Of a stretch of DNA of 64,000 nt, positions 18,682 to 26,528 are shown one piece after another. The stretch lies in assembly GCF_000244875.1 (NCBI RefSeq), contig NC_016791.1:1-64000 (forward strand). The letters run 5' to 3'. This DNA comes from Clostridium sp. BNL1100. Lineage in GTDB: Bacteria > Bacillota > Clostridia > Acetivibrionales > DSM-1351. Under the pieces are notes generated by a model, which worked only from the letters and a program-made list of their open reading frames with translations, was not told where the DNA came from and did no database searches. A program made the position numbers and the translations under genes. Within the stretch, counting starts at the first letter, position 1. Every line of letters starts with the position of its first letter.

Positions 18682-19665
18682 ATGAATGAATTTGAAAAGG
18701 AATTGCAATTAAATTACAACCTAAAAATTAAAAATTTAAATAACTTTAGGGATATGTTTCTGGCTGATACGGATACGGGTAGGAAACTTGTAAAAATATC
18801 ATCGGTTAAACAGGAAAGAATTAATTTCATAGGGGAAGTAAAAGAACATTTGTTTAATAACGGTTTTATACATATTGATAGAAATATTCCTACTGCTAAA
18901 GGTGACTATAGCATTCAGTTTAACAATCAGACAGTTTATATAACTGACTATATAGAAGGAAGGGAATGCAATCTTGACAATAAAGAGGAAACAATAGGAT
19001 GTGCAGGGTTGCTTGCTAAAATGCATAGAGCTTCCTATGGTTTTACGTGCTCTGAAAACAGCTATGGCAGAAGTGAGCTGGGGAGGATGCCGGGGAGCTA
19101 CAGAAAACGTTTGGATGAAATCAAGAAACTTAAAAAGAATGCACAAAAGGGCAGAATGAAATTTGATAATCTGGTGACTAAGAATATTGATTATTTTTAT
19201 GAGGTTGGTGAAAAGGCGCTAAGCCTGCTTCTTGCATCTGATTATTACGAGCTTGTGGAAGAAGCACAGCAAAACAGAACTATTTCTCACCATGATTTTA
19301 ATCACCATAATATATACCTACAGAATGATGAAATGTTTCTGATTAATTTTGAATACTGCTGTTATGATTTAAAAGTCTATGACCTGGTTAATCTTCTACG
19401 AAGGAAAATGCGTAAGTGTAACTGGGATATAAGAGAGGCTGCCGTTATTTTAAATGAATATAGTCGGTATGAAACATTAAGCGACAATGATATGAATCTG
19501 ATGAAAATCATGCTAATGTTTCCACAAAAGTTCTGGAGGGTGATAAATAAGTATTATAATAGCAGGAAAAGCTGGTCTGAGCAAAGTTATTTACTTAGAA
19601 TGCAGGAAGTTATTGATGAGGCTCAGTGCCACCGGATATTTCTGGAGAAATTTAATGCATTGTAA
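18682..19665 (+). CDS. CotS-like spore coat kinase-fold protein
   Basis: A 327-residue protein with an aminoglycoside phosphotransferase/choline kinase-like fold. An N-lobe begins at NLKIKNLNNF, a central GLLAKMHRAS segment follows, and the catalytic-loop equivalent is ISHHDFNHHNIYL with a downstream LINFEYCCYDLKVYDLVNLLR. In CotS/YutH-type spore coat proteins these replace HGDxxxxN and DFD. The DFD position here is NFE, so activity is uncertain. In-frame ATG at 18646 is rejected because TTGGAGGG at 18670-18677 marks the ATG at 18682. It is likely a mother-cell sporulation gene; no sporulation promoter was identified. Confidence 0.75.
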   Translation: MNEFEKELQLNYNLKIKNLNNFRDMFLADTDTGRKLVKISSVKQERINFIGEVKEHLFNNGFIHIDRNIPTAKGDYSIQFNNQTVYITDYIEGRECNLDNKEETIGCAGLLAKMHRASYGFTCSENSYGRSELGRMPGSYRKRLDEIKKLKKNAQKGRMKFDNLVTKNIDYFYEVGEKALSLLLASDYYELVEEAQQNRTISHHDFNHHNIYLQNDEMFLINFEYCCYDLKVYDLVNLLRRKMRKCNWDIREAAVILNEYSRYETLSDNDMNLMKIMLMFPQKFWRVINKYYNSRKSWSEQSYLLRMQEVIDEAQCHRIFLEKFNAL

Positions 19666-19688
19666 AAATCCCAACTGGTAAATAAAAG

Positions 19689-19712
19689 ATAGCCGACCAT
19701 CAGGCCGGCTAT
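19689..19712 (-). terminator. Hairpin terminator between CotS-like gene and decayed gene
   Basis: ATAGCCGACC and GGCCGGCTAT pair (one mismatch) around ATCA. On the minus strand it is followed by CTTTTATTT, so it ends the minus-strand decayed gene; it may also act for the CotS-like gene. Confidence 0.65.
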
Positions 19713-19747
19713 AAATATACATTTTAAGGATAATATTAATCCAACTA

Positions 19748-20216
19748 CTATTTTTGTGTAGCCATAAAATCTTTTGCAAACTCTATAGCCTTTTCCTTTG
19801 AGAGAGGCTCTTCGGTAATTTGTATAAAAAATTGATATTCAATTCTGTTTACTTCCCAGTAAAGCTTGTACATATCTTGTAGGTTTTGAAGTCATATCTG
19901 TAGAGCACATATAATTATTATCACGTTTAAAAGGATACAATGGTATTGTAGATTTTATCCACTTACCTTTAAAATCTTCTACAGTTACTACAGTACATTT
20001 ATCCGAGTAGATTTTAAAATATTTTGCTGGGTAACATTAGATATTTACGTTTGTATTATCTTTAACATAGGTTGCCACTGCTGCTCTAAAAACCTTGCAT
20101 TCTGACAATTTTAATAAAGCATCATTGCTTTGGGCAGCTTTCAACATCTTACGTTTTGTGTTAACACATAATATAAGAGGCTGGATAAATAGAATAAGTT
20201 CATCTTTTGAATAAAA
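19748..20216 (-). pseudogene. Decayed gene, C-terminus resembling DUF4367-type proteins
   Basis: No intact frame, but protein-like segments follow one another on the minus strand. One segment (about 20213 to 20044) reads YSKDELILFIQPLILC... to ATYVKDNTNVNI and then hits a TAA. It continues in frame with KCTVVTVEDFKGKWIKSTIP and RDNNYMCSTDMTSKPTRYVQ. A shift of frame near 19865-19875 then leads to LYWEVNRIEYQFFIQITEEP and LSKEKAIEFAKDFMATQK, ending at TAG (19748-19750). The tail, with YW-x-x-N-x-x-EY and LSKEKAIEFA, recalls the end of DUF4367 proteins; this is a weak likeness. A terminator follows on the same strand. At least one nonsense and one frameshift are needed to explain it. Confidence 0.6.
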
Positions 20217-20230
20217 AAATGAAAAAATTA

Positions 20231-20254
20231 GACTGGCTCCTTAAAGGGCCGGTC
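20231..20254 (-). terminator. Terminator of fhs
   Basis: GACTGGCTC and GGGCCGGTC (two G-T pairs) form a stem; on the minus strand it is followed by TAATTTTTTCATTTTTTT. It lies 24 bases past the fhs stop. Confidence 0.8.
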
Positions 20255-20277
20255 TTGAGCTTTTATATTTTACTTTA

Positions 20278-21948
20278 TTAGAATAGTCCTGTGATAACAC
20301 CTGTCTCATCTATGTCAATTCTCTCTGCTGCCGGTACTTTAGGTAATCCAGGCATTGTCATTATATCTCCGGTAAGTACTACTATAAACCCGGCTCCTGC
20401 AGAAATACGAACCTCTTTTACTGTAACATCAAAATCCTGGGGTCTACCAAGAAGTTGAGGATTGTCAGACAATGAATATTGGGTCTTTGCCATACAGATT
20501 GGAAGTCTGTCCAGACCCATTTCTTCTATTTTAGCAATAGATTTTTCTGCAGCAGCATTATAAATAACATTCCTGCCACCGTAAATCTTTGAAACTATCT
20601 GCTGCACCTTTTCCTTTATAGGGAGCTTTTCATCATAAATAGGTGCAAAATTGGAAACCGAAGAATCAGTAAGAGCCACAAGTTTTTCTGCCAGCTCTAT
20701 TCCGCCTTCACCGCCCTTTAAAAATACATCTGAAAATGCAACCTCAACACCCATAGAGCTGCACTTTTCTTGAACCAGCTTGATTTCAGCTTGGGTATCG
20801 GTATCAAAATGATTAATGGCAACCATAACAGGGACACCAAACTGTTTGAGATTTTCGATATGCTTTTCCGCATTTGCAAAGCCTTTGGATAACGCTTCCA
20901 CATTTTCTTCTTTAAGATCTTCTTTTTTTACACCACCGTTATATTTAAGTGCCCTTATTGTGGCCACAAGGACAACCGCGTCAGGTTTAAAGCCTGCAAA
21001 TCTGCATTTGATATCAAAGAATTTCTCTGCACCAAGGTCTGCACCGAAACCGGCTTCGGTAATAACGTAGTCAGCCATTTTCAGTGCAAGTTTTGTAGCC
21101 GAAATACTATTACATCCGTGAGCAATATTTGCAAAAGGTCCACCGTGCATTAAAGCAGGAGTTCCTTCAAGGGTCTGAACCAGATTAGGCTTTATTGCAT
21201 CTTTTAACAAAAGGGTCATTGCACCGTCAACCTTTAGGTCATGTGCAGTAACTGGCTTTCCTTCGTAATTGTAGCCAATGATTATACGTCCAAGTCTTTT
21301 CTTTAGGTCTGTAATATCCAGAGCAAGGCAGAGTATTGCCATTATTTCCGAGGCAACAGTGATGTTAAAGCCATCTTCTCTTGGAACACCGTTGATTCTT
21401 CCGCCAAGTCCTACAATTACATTTCTAAGTGCCCTGTCATTCATATCCATGCAACGCTTCCAGACAATTTGGCGGGGATCTATACTAAGAGTATTTCCCT
21501 GCTGAAGATGGTTGTCTATTGCAGCTGAAAGAAGATTATTTGCTGCAGTTATTGCATGCATGTCGCCCGTAAAGTGAAGGTTAATGTCTTCCATAGGAAC
21601 AACCTGAGCATAACCACCTCCGGCAGCCCCTCCCTTAATACCCATTACAGGACCCAAAGAAGGCTCTCTTAAAGCTATAACCGCATTTTTACCTATCTTG
21701 GCCATAGCCTGTCCAAGACCTACAGTAGTGGTTGTTTTTCCTTCCCCTGCCGGAGTAGGGTTTATAGCAGTAACAAGAACAAGCTTACCGTCCTTTTTAT
21801 CCTTTAACTTATCCCACAGCTTATCTGATAACTTGGCTTTGTATTTACCATAGAACTCAAGATCTTCGGTATCAATACCAAGATTTTTTGCTATATCTGC
21901 AATATGCTGCATCTTACATCCCTGAGCAATTTGTATATCAGTTTGCAA
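20278..21948 (-). CDS. fhs: Formate--tetrahydrofolate ligase
   Basis: Makes 10-formyl-THF from formate, THF and ATP, serving purine and formyl-methionine synthesis and one-carbon metabolism. The nucleotide-binding TPAGEGKTT is at residues 65-73, and [19 protein letters not shown] and [20 protein letters not shown] are hallmark segments. The longest frame starts at an ATG at 21972, but GAAGGGGAAA sits just upstream of a TTG at 21948, which gives 556 residues, the standard length for this enzyme. Monocistronic on the minus strand with its own terminator. Confidence 0.97.
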   Translation of the reverse strand: MQTDIQIAQGCKMQHIADIAKNLGIDTEDLEFYGKYKAKLSDKLWDKLKDKKDGKLVLVTAINPTPAGEGKTTTTVGLGQAMAKIGKNAVIALREPSLGPVMGIKGGAAGGGYAQVVPMEDINLHFTGDMHAITAANNLLSAAIDNHLQQGNTLSIDPRQIVWKRCMDMNDRALRNVIVGLGGRINGVPREDGFNITVASEIMAILCLALDITDLKKRLGRIIIGYNYEGKPVTAHDLKVDGAMTLLLKDAIKPNLVQTLEGTPALMHGGPFANIAHGCNSISATKLALKMADYVITEAGFGADLGAEKFFDIKCRFAGFKPDAVVLVATIRALKYNGGVKKEDLKEENVEALSKGFANAEKHIENLKQFGVPVMVAINHFDTDTQAEIKLVQEKCSSMGVEVAFSDVFLKGGEGGIELAEKLVALTDSSVSNFAPIYDEKLPIKEKVQQIVSKIYGGRNVIYNAAAEKSIAKIEEMGLDRLPICMAKTQYSLSDNPQLLGRPQDFDVTVKEVRISAGAGFIVVLTGDIMTMPGLPKVPAAERIDIDETGVITGLF

Positions 21949-22161
21949 TATAATTTCCCCTTCCGAATACATTTATTATTTAAAAAACACATTATTTCCA
22001 TATATATAACAGGATTAGAATAATTAACTTAAATACGAAAATATTATATAACTTAAATAGACTTCACACAATAGTTCACAAAACAAGGCTCAAAAATCAT
22101 AGTATAGAATATAAAGACTATTTAAATGTATAATGGCTGAATTACTAAATTTATTATAGAT

Positions 22162-22191
22162 TTAATAATTATTTATATATTTGGCATACTA
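22162..22191 (+). promoter_or_regulatory. Possible forespore-type (sigF/sigG) promoter before the yabG-like gene
   Basis: TTAATA at 22162-22167, a 17-base spacer and CATACTA at 22185-22191. CATACTATA also fits the CATANNNTA -10 of sigE/sigK, so the sigma factor is uncertain, but a sporulation promoter is plausible given the downstream gene. Confidence 0.4.
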
Positions 22192-22214
22192 TAACTTGAA
22201 GGGGAAGAATAATT

Positions 22215-22460
22215 ATGAAGGAGATTGAATTAGGAAGCTTGGTTTACAGAAAATCTTATGAGAAAGATGTTCTTTTCAGGGTAGAAGACATCAAAGACTG
22301 TGATGGCAGAAAAATAATTATTCTTAAAGGTGTAGAGGTTCGGTTAATTGCTGATGCAGAAGAGGATGATCTTGATATTTTAGATGAAAACAATGAGGAA
22401 CAAAACAGTGAAGAACATGATGAAAAAGTAATTGATAACGATTTTCAAAGCACCCCTTAG
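22215..22460 (+). CDS. Stand-alone YabG N-terminal-like domain protein
   Basis: An 81-residue protein. LGSLVYRKSYEKDVLFRVED, ILKGVEVRLIADAEEDDLDI match the first 50-60 residues of the sporulation protease YabG (normally about 290 residues). The rest of YabG, including its protease region, is absent: the frame ends in an acidic tail (DENNEEQNSEEHDE) and stop, and no continuation is visible in other frames before veg. The place just before veg is where yabG sits in Bacillus and many Clostridia. It is either a truncated remnant or a small domain protein with its own job. GAAGGGGAAG precedes the ATG. Confidence 0.7.
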   Translation: MKEIELGSLVYRKSYEKDVLFRVEDIKDCDGRKIIILKGVEVRLIADAEEDDLDILDENNEEQNSEEHDEKVIDNDFQSTP

Positions 22461-22484
22461 GGTAGGCGTATATACAAAAAATGC

Positions 22485-22513
22485 TTGACATAAGGGCAAT
22501 ACGCTTGTATAAT
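22485..22513 (+). promoter_or_regulatory. veg promoter P1 (perfect sigA consensus)
   Basis: TTGACA at 22485-22490, exactly 17 bases, TATAAT at 22508-22513. All twelve positions match consensus. Confidence 0.85.
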
Positions 22514-22533
22514 ATATTATTTTTGACAAGCGT
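22501..22533. repeat. 8-bp inverted repeat bridging the two veg promoters
   Basis: ACGCTTGT (22501-22508) and ACAAGCGT (22526-22533), 17 bases apart. It spans the -10 of P1 and the -35 of P2, so a protein bound here would cover both. Operator function is a guess. Confidence 0.4.
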
Positions 22534-22551
22534 CTGAATTTATGCTATAAT
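22523..22551 (+). promoter_or_regulatory. veg promoter P2 (perfect sigA consensus)
   Basis: TTGACA at 22523-22528, 17 bases, TATAAT at 22546-22551; 28 bases before the veg start. It repeats P1 at an offset of exactly 38 bp. Confidence 0.9.
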
Positions 22552-22578
22552 AAATTAAACTGATGATGAGGTGATACC

Positions 22579-22845
22579 ATGATAGACAAAGGAGAGCTTT
22601 TTCAGATAAAAAGAGATATCGAAGGCTGTATTGGTGAAAAGGTACAGCTCAGAGCAAATAAAGGACGTAAAAAATCTTTCATACGTGAAGGCGTTCTGGA
22701 AAATACTTATCCAAGTATTTTTGTAGTTAAGTTTGAAAACGAGTATGATAATACCAGAAGAGTTTCATATAGCTATACAGATATATTGACAAAAGCTGTT
22801 GAATTAGTTGTATGTAAGGATAACAAAAAAATTCAGGTATGTTAA
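22579..22845 (+). CDS. veg: Veg protein
   Basis: An 88-residue protein of the Veg family: LFQIKRDIEGCIGEKVQLRA then NKGRKKSFIREGVLENTYPS and an SYSYTDILTK ending, an SH3-like small beta-barrel. In B. subtilis Veg is very abundant and affects biofilm matrix gene expression and spore outgrowth. It is preceded by two perfect sigA promoters and GATGAGGTGATACC, and followed by a terminator, so it is monocistronic and highly expressed. The yabG-veg order is preserved in part. Confidence 0.95.
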   Translation: MIDKGELFQIKRDIEGCIGEKVQLRANKGRKKSFIREGVLENTYPSIFVVKFENEYDNTRRVSYSYTDILTKAVELVVCKDNKKIQVC

Positions 22846-22920
22846 TCTTGTTTAAGATTTTTATTAATCCTTAGGATTTATGTTATAAGCTTTCTGAGAA
22901 ACTTAATAATATAACAAAAC

Positions 22921-22955
22921 AAAAAGGGGACACAAATATTTGTGTCTCTTTTTTG
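22921..22955 (+). terminator. Terminator after veg
   Basis: GACACAAAT and ATTTGTGTC form a perfect 9-bp stem, flanked by an A-run and a T-run, 75 bases after the stop. Confidence 0.85.
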
Positions 22956-23112
22956 TTTTGTAGGTTATTGTAGACGAATAAAATATAATTAAAAGTATTT
23001 TTGAGGAATAATACCATTACATGGAAAATATATATTACATAGTACATAGTTGTTTGTTTTCATATTTTAGATTGTGATATGCAATATTTAAGGATAAGGG
23101 GAGGTTGGAAAA

Positions 23113-24681
23113 ATGTCTCTGGAGTTGTTAAAACAGGCATTTAAAGTAAACAATTTATTAGGCGAGGATACAATAGATAATGTTATTGAAAATGATATAA
23201 TTGTTCCGGATGTTAAACCGGATATTGCCAAGATACTTCTTCTGGATGGGGATGTATTCGTTACCGGGTGTGACACAGGAACCGACAGAGCTGTGGTTTC
23301 AGGCTGCCTGCTTGTTAAGATTCTGTATATTTCGGCAGATGAAAATAGAAGTGTTAAAAGTATTACAACGAATATCCCATTTTCTTATACTATGGATATA
23401 CCCGGAGTAAGAAGCGGTGTTAAAAGCAGAGCAAAGGGCACAATTGAGCATATAGATTACACCCTACTTAATGAAAGAAAAGTAAATATAAAAGCTATCT
23501 TATCAATAAATTGCAGGGTATTTGATGAAATCGATAGAGAGATAGCCTCAGGGATAACAGGTATAGAGGATATTCAGGTATTGAAAGATGATATCGATAT
23601 AAATACTTACCTGGGCAGTAATAAGGTAAACTTTATTATAAAGGAAGATATGGAGCTTCCTTCTACAAAGCCAACTATTGCCGAAATTCTTAGAAATGAT
23701 TTAAAGATTTCGGGCAAAGATTTTAAAATATCTGACGGTAATGTAGTGGTAAAAGGAGACATAAATATTGCTACCTTGTACATAGCGGATGATGAAACCA
23801 GGAGTATGCAATATATGGAAAACGAGCTGTCATTTACACAGTTTATTGAGCTCGAAGGTGTCAGAGAGGATACTGACGTAAATTTGGATTTCGATTTGGT
23901 TGATTACAAAGTTGAACCTTTTGAGGACAGTGATGGAGAAAAGAGGAATCTTAGGGCTGAAGCGACAATTAATATCTATGTAACCGGCTTGTACAAAAAT
24001 TCATTTGAGGTGCTGGCAGATGCCTACAGTCCAAAAACAAGAATTATTCTTGAAAAACAGCAGTTCTCTATAGACGAGACTGTTTCAGACAACAAAAGTC
24101 AGCTTATAGTCAAGGATACATTAAATTTTGAAGACTTTAATCCTGAAGTCCGTGAAATATTTAATGTACTGAGCAGGTGTAATGTTTCTGACACACAGAT
24201 AGAGGATGAAAAACTAACTGTGGAAGGGTCAGTGCTAAATAATGTGATTTACCTGTCCAATGATGAGGAACAGCCTGTATTCTGTTACAGTAAGGAGATT
24301 CCTTTTAAACACATTGTTGAAATTAGGGGTTTGGCAAGTGATATGAAGGTAGATACAAGTGTTGAAATGGAGCATTGCAATTATAGTATGCTGTCAACAG
24401 ACCAGGTAGAGGTTCGCTGTGCGATAGGTGTAAATGCCAGAGTTGAAACCACTAAGGTTATTCCTGTTATAAACAAGGCAACGGAAGGAGTTATTGATGA
24501 GAAAAAAATTCTTTCTATGCCCAGTGTAATAATATATATTGTGCAACCCGGTGATAGTTTGTGGAAAATTGCAAAGAAATACTCTACAACTGTGGATAAT
24601 CTTCTTATGGTTAATAACTTAAATGAAAAGGATGTCTTAATGCCGGGACAGCAGCTGCTTATTCTAAAAAGGGCCATTTAA
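23113..24681 (+). CDS. SPOCS (DUF3794) and LysM domain protein
   Basis: A 522-residue protein with three or so DUF3794/SPOCS beta-rich repeats: VPDVKPDIAKILLLDGDVFV, LPSTKPTIAEILRNDLKISG and a third near FNPEVREIFNV. A C-terminal LysM domain follows (VQPGDSLWKIAKKYSTTVDN). SPOCS proteins are linked to the spore coat, and LysM suggests binding to peptidoglycan or cortex. There is no signal peptide, as expected for a mother-cell coat protein. GGGGAGG precedes the ATG, and CATATTTTA at 23061-23069 fits a sigE/sigK -10. A terminator follows. Confidence 0.88.
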   Translation: MSLELLKQAFKVNNLLGEDTIDNVIENDIIVPDVKPDIAKILLLDGDVFVTGCDTGTDRAVVSGCLLVKILYISADENRSVKSITTNIPFSYTMDIPGVRSGVKSRAKGTIEHIDYTLLNERKVNIKAILSINCRVFDEIDREIASGITGIEDIQVLKDDIDINTYLGSNKVNFIIKEDMELPSTKPTIAEILRNDLKISGKDFKISDGNVVVKGDINIATLYIADDETRSMQYMENELSFTQFIELEGVREDTDVNLDFDLVDYKVEPFEDSDGEKRNLRAEATINIYVTGLYKNSFEVLADAYSPKTRIILEKQQFSIDETVSDNKSQLIVKDTLNFEDFNPEVREIFNVLSRCNVSDTQIEDEKLTVEGSVLNNVIYLSNDEEQPVFCYSKEIPFKHIVEIRGLASDMKVDTSVEMEHCNYSMLSTDQVEVRCAIGVNARVETTKVIPVINKATEGVIDEKKILSMPSVIIYIVQPGDSLWKIAKKYSTTVDNLLMVNNLNEKDVLMPGQQLLILKRAI

Positions 24682-24703
24682 ATATAAGTATATACATAGA
24701 TAT

Positions 24704-24746
24704 AAAAAAAGGTTTTTGAGAGTTACCTCAAGAACCTTTTTATTTT
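24704..24746 (+). terminator. Terminator after the SPOCS/LysM gene
   Basis: An A-run with GGTTTTTGAG pairs with CTCAAGAACC and T-rich sequence, with one small bulge. Confidence 0.85.
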
Positions 24747-24884
24747 ACACTGTTATAATAAATGTATTTATTTTTAATAATTTGATACACAAAAATTGCC
24801 GAAGGCTTGTTGTGATTGAATTTATTGATATAAGGATGTATTTTGTATATAATGTACTTAAATAAAAAGCAAAGGATATGTATA

Positions 24885-25736
24885 ATGATCACATTAAATG
24901 CACATGCAAAGATAAATTTATCTCTGGATGTACTCAATAAGAGGGACGACGGTTATCATAACCTTAAAATGATTATGCAGACCCTACAATTGCATGATAT
25001 CATAACTATTCAGGAAATAAAATCGGGTATTGAGATAGAATGTGATGCTCCGTATGTACCGAATAACAATTCAAATATTGCCTATAAAGCCGCTGAGAAG
25101 CTAATTGGAAAATATGGGCTTGATACAGGTGTGCGAATAAAGATAGAAAAAATGATTCCTGTGGCTGCCGGACTGGCGGGAGGAAGCTCCGATGCTGCAG
25201 CAGTTTTAAAGGGGATGAATAAACTTTTTGGGTTTGGACTGGATCAACAGGGGCTAATGGATATAGGAAAGACAATAGGTGCTGATGTTCCGTACTGTAT
25301 AGTTGGAGGGACTGCTCTGGCAGAAGGGATAGGAGAGATAATCACACCTTTGCCGGAAATGGAAGCTATCCCAGTTATACTAGTAAAACCGAGGTTTGGG
25401 GTTTCAACAGCATCCGTATTCAAAGGTCTCCAAATGGATAAAATCACCGACAGGCCTAAAACTGATTTGCTTATAGAAGCACTTAGAAATAAAGATACAA
25501 ATTTTATAGGCAAAAACCTATGTAATGTTCTTGAAAGTGTGACTGTGGAGAGATATCCTCTGATAGATAAAATCAAGAAGGATTTAATGTCCAAAGAGTC
25601 AATCGGAAGCATTATGAGCGGAAGCGGTCCTACTGTTTTCGGTTTATTTGCAGATGATGGTATAGCCAAAAAGGCTTACAGTAAAATAAATAAAAATAGA
25701 GTTGACTGTATTTTGACATATATTACGAATGATTAA
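24885..25736 (+). CDS. ispE: 4-(cytidine 5'-diphospho)-2-C-methyl-D-erythritol kinase
   Basis: GHMP kinase of the non-mevalonate isoprenoid pathway; phosphorylates CDP-methylerythritol. NAHAKINLSLDV is the N-terminal motif, PVAAGLAGGSSDAAAVL the GHMP ATP loop and SGSGPTVFGLF the C-terminal loop. An in-frame ATG at 24843 would add 14 atypical residues; AAAGGA at 24871-24876 marks the ATG at 24885 and gives 283 residues, normal for IspE. The GntR gene begins 17 bases downstream, so they are probably one transcript. In Bacillus ispE also follows the yabG-veg region. Confidence 0.96.
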   Translation: MITLNAHAKINLSLDVLNKRDDGYHNLKMIMQTLQLHDIITIQEIKSGIEIECDAPYVPNNNSNIAYKAAEKLIGKYGLDTGVRIKIEKMIPVAAGLAGGSSDAAAVLKGMNKLFGFGLDQQGLMDIGKTIGADVPYCIVGGTALAEGIGEIITPLPEMEAIPVILVKPRFGVSTASVFKGLQMDKITDRPKTDLLIEALRNKDTNFIGKNLCNVLESVTVERYPLIDKIKKDLMSKESIGSIMSGSGPTVFGLFADDGIAKKAYSKINKNRVDCILTYITND

Positions 25737-25753
25737 AGGGAGGATCATAAATA

Positions 25754-26440
25754 ATGGCTAGCAAATTATCGAAAATTAATTTGAATGATTATAAACCATT
25801 GAGAGAAGTTATTTTTAATTCATTAAGAGAGGCTATTATAATAGGTGAATTACGTCCGGGAGAGAGACTTATGGAAGTTCAGCTGGCAGAAAAAATGGGT
25901 GTCAGCAGAACACCTGTCAGAGAAGCCATAAGAAAGCTTGAACTTGAAGGGCTGGTGGATATGATTCCGAGAAAGGGTGCCCATGTTGCGGAGCTTTCAA
26001 TCAAGGATATAATGGATGTTCTTGAGGTAAGAGCATCACTGGACGGTTTGGCTACTTCACTGGCGGCAGAGAGAATTACAGACGACGAGTTGAAGGAATT
26101 AAAGCATATAAACGGACAATTTGCTTCCTACATTGAAAAAGAAAATCTCAACGGTTCCATAAAAAAAGATGTAGAGTTTCATGACATTATTTACAAAGCA
26201 TCCCGAAACGATAAGCTGATTTCAATTATAAACAATTTAAGAGAGCAGGTTCAGAGGTTCAGGGTTATATACCTTAAAGAGTATAACAATTCCAAAAACC
26301 TTATAAAAGAACATAATGACATATATGAGGCTGTCAGTTCCAGATCAATGGAAAATGCCAGAAATATAGCCAAAACTCACATAATGAATCAGGAATCCAC
26401 AATTCTTTCTTCTTTGAAGATGCAAAAAGGTAATAGTTAA
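25754..26440 (+). CDS. GntR-family regulator, FCD (FadR) subfamily
   Basis: A 228-residue transcription factor. The N-terminal winged helix is LREAIIIGELRPGERLMEVQ, AEKMGVSRTPVREAIRKLE, and the C-terminal all-helical FCD domain includes EVRASLDGLATSLAAERIT and the metal-site type residues FHDIIYKAS and HNDIYEAV. The ligand is unknown. GGGAGGATC precedes the ATG. Linked to ispE by 17 bases, an association seen in many Clostridia. Confidence 0.9.
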   Translation: MASKLSKINLNDYKPLREVIFNSLREAIIIGELRPGERLMEVQLAEKMGVSRTPVREAIRKLELEGLVDMIPRKGAHVAELSIKDIMDVLEVRASLDGLATSLAAERITDDELKELKHINGQFASYIEKENLNGSIKKDVEFHDIIYKASRNDKLISIINNLREQVQRFRVIYLKEYNNSKNLIKEHNDIYEAVSSRSMENARNIAKTHIMNQESTILSSLKMQKGNS

Positions 26441-26528
26441 TTATTAGTTATTGAGGTTACCAGACATTTTAATATTTTTTGTATATAATAAGAGTAGGGA
26501 TGATTAATTTACAAAGAGGAAAAAAAAC

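Noticed and set aside
22461-22578. Continuation of YabG in another frame after 22460
   Set aside because: The sequence is filled by the two veg promoters and shows no YabG-like residues in any frame.
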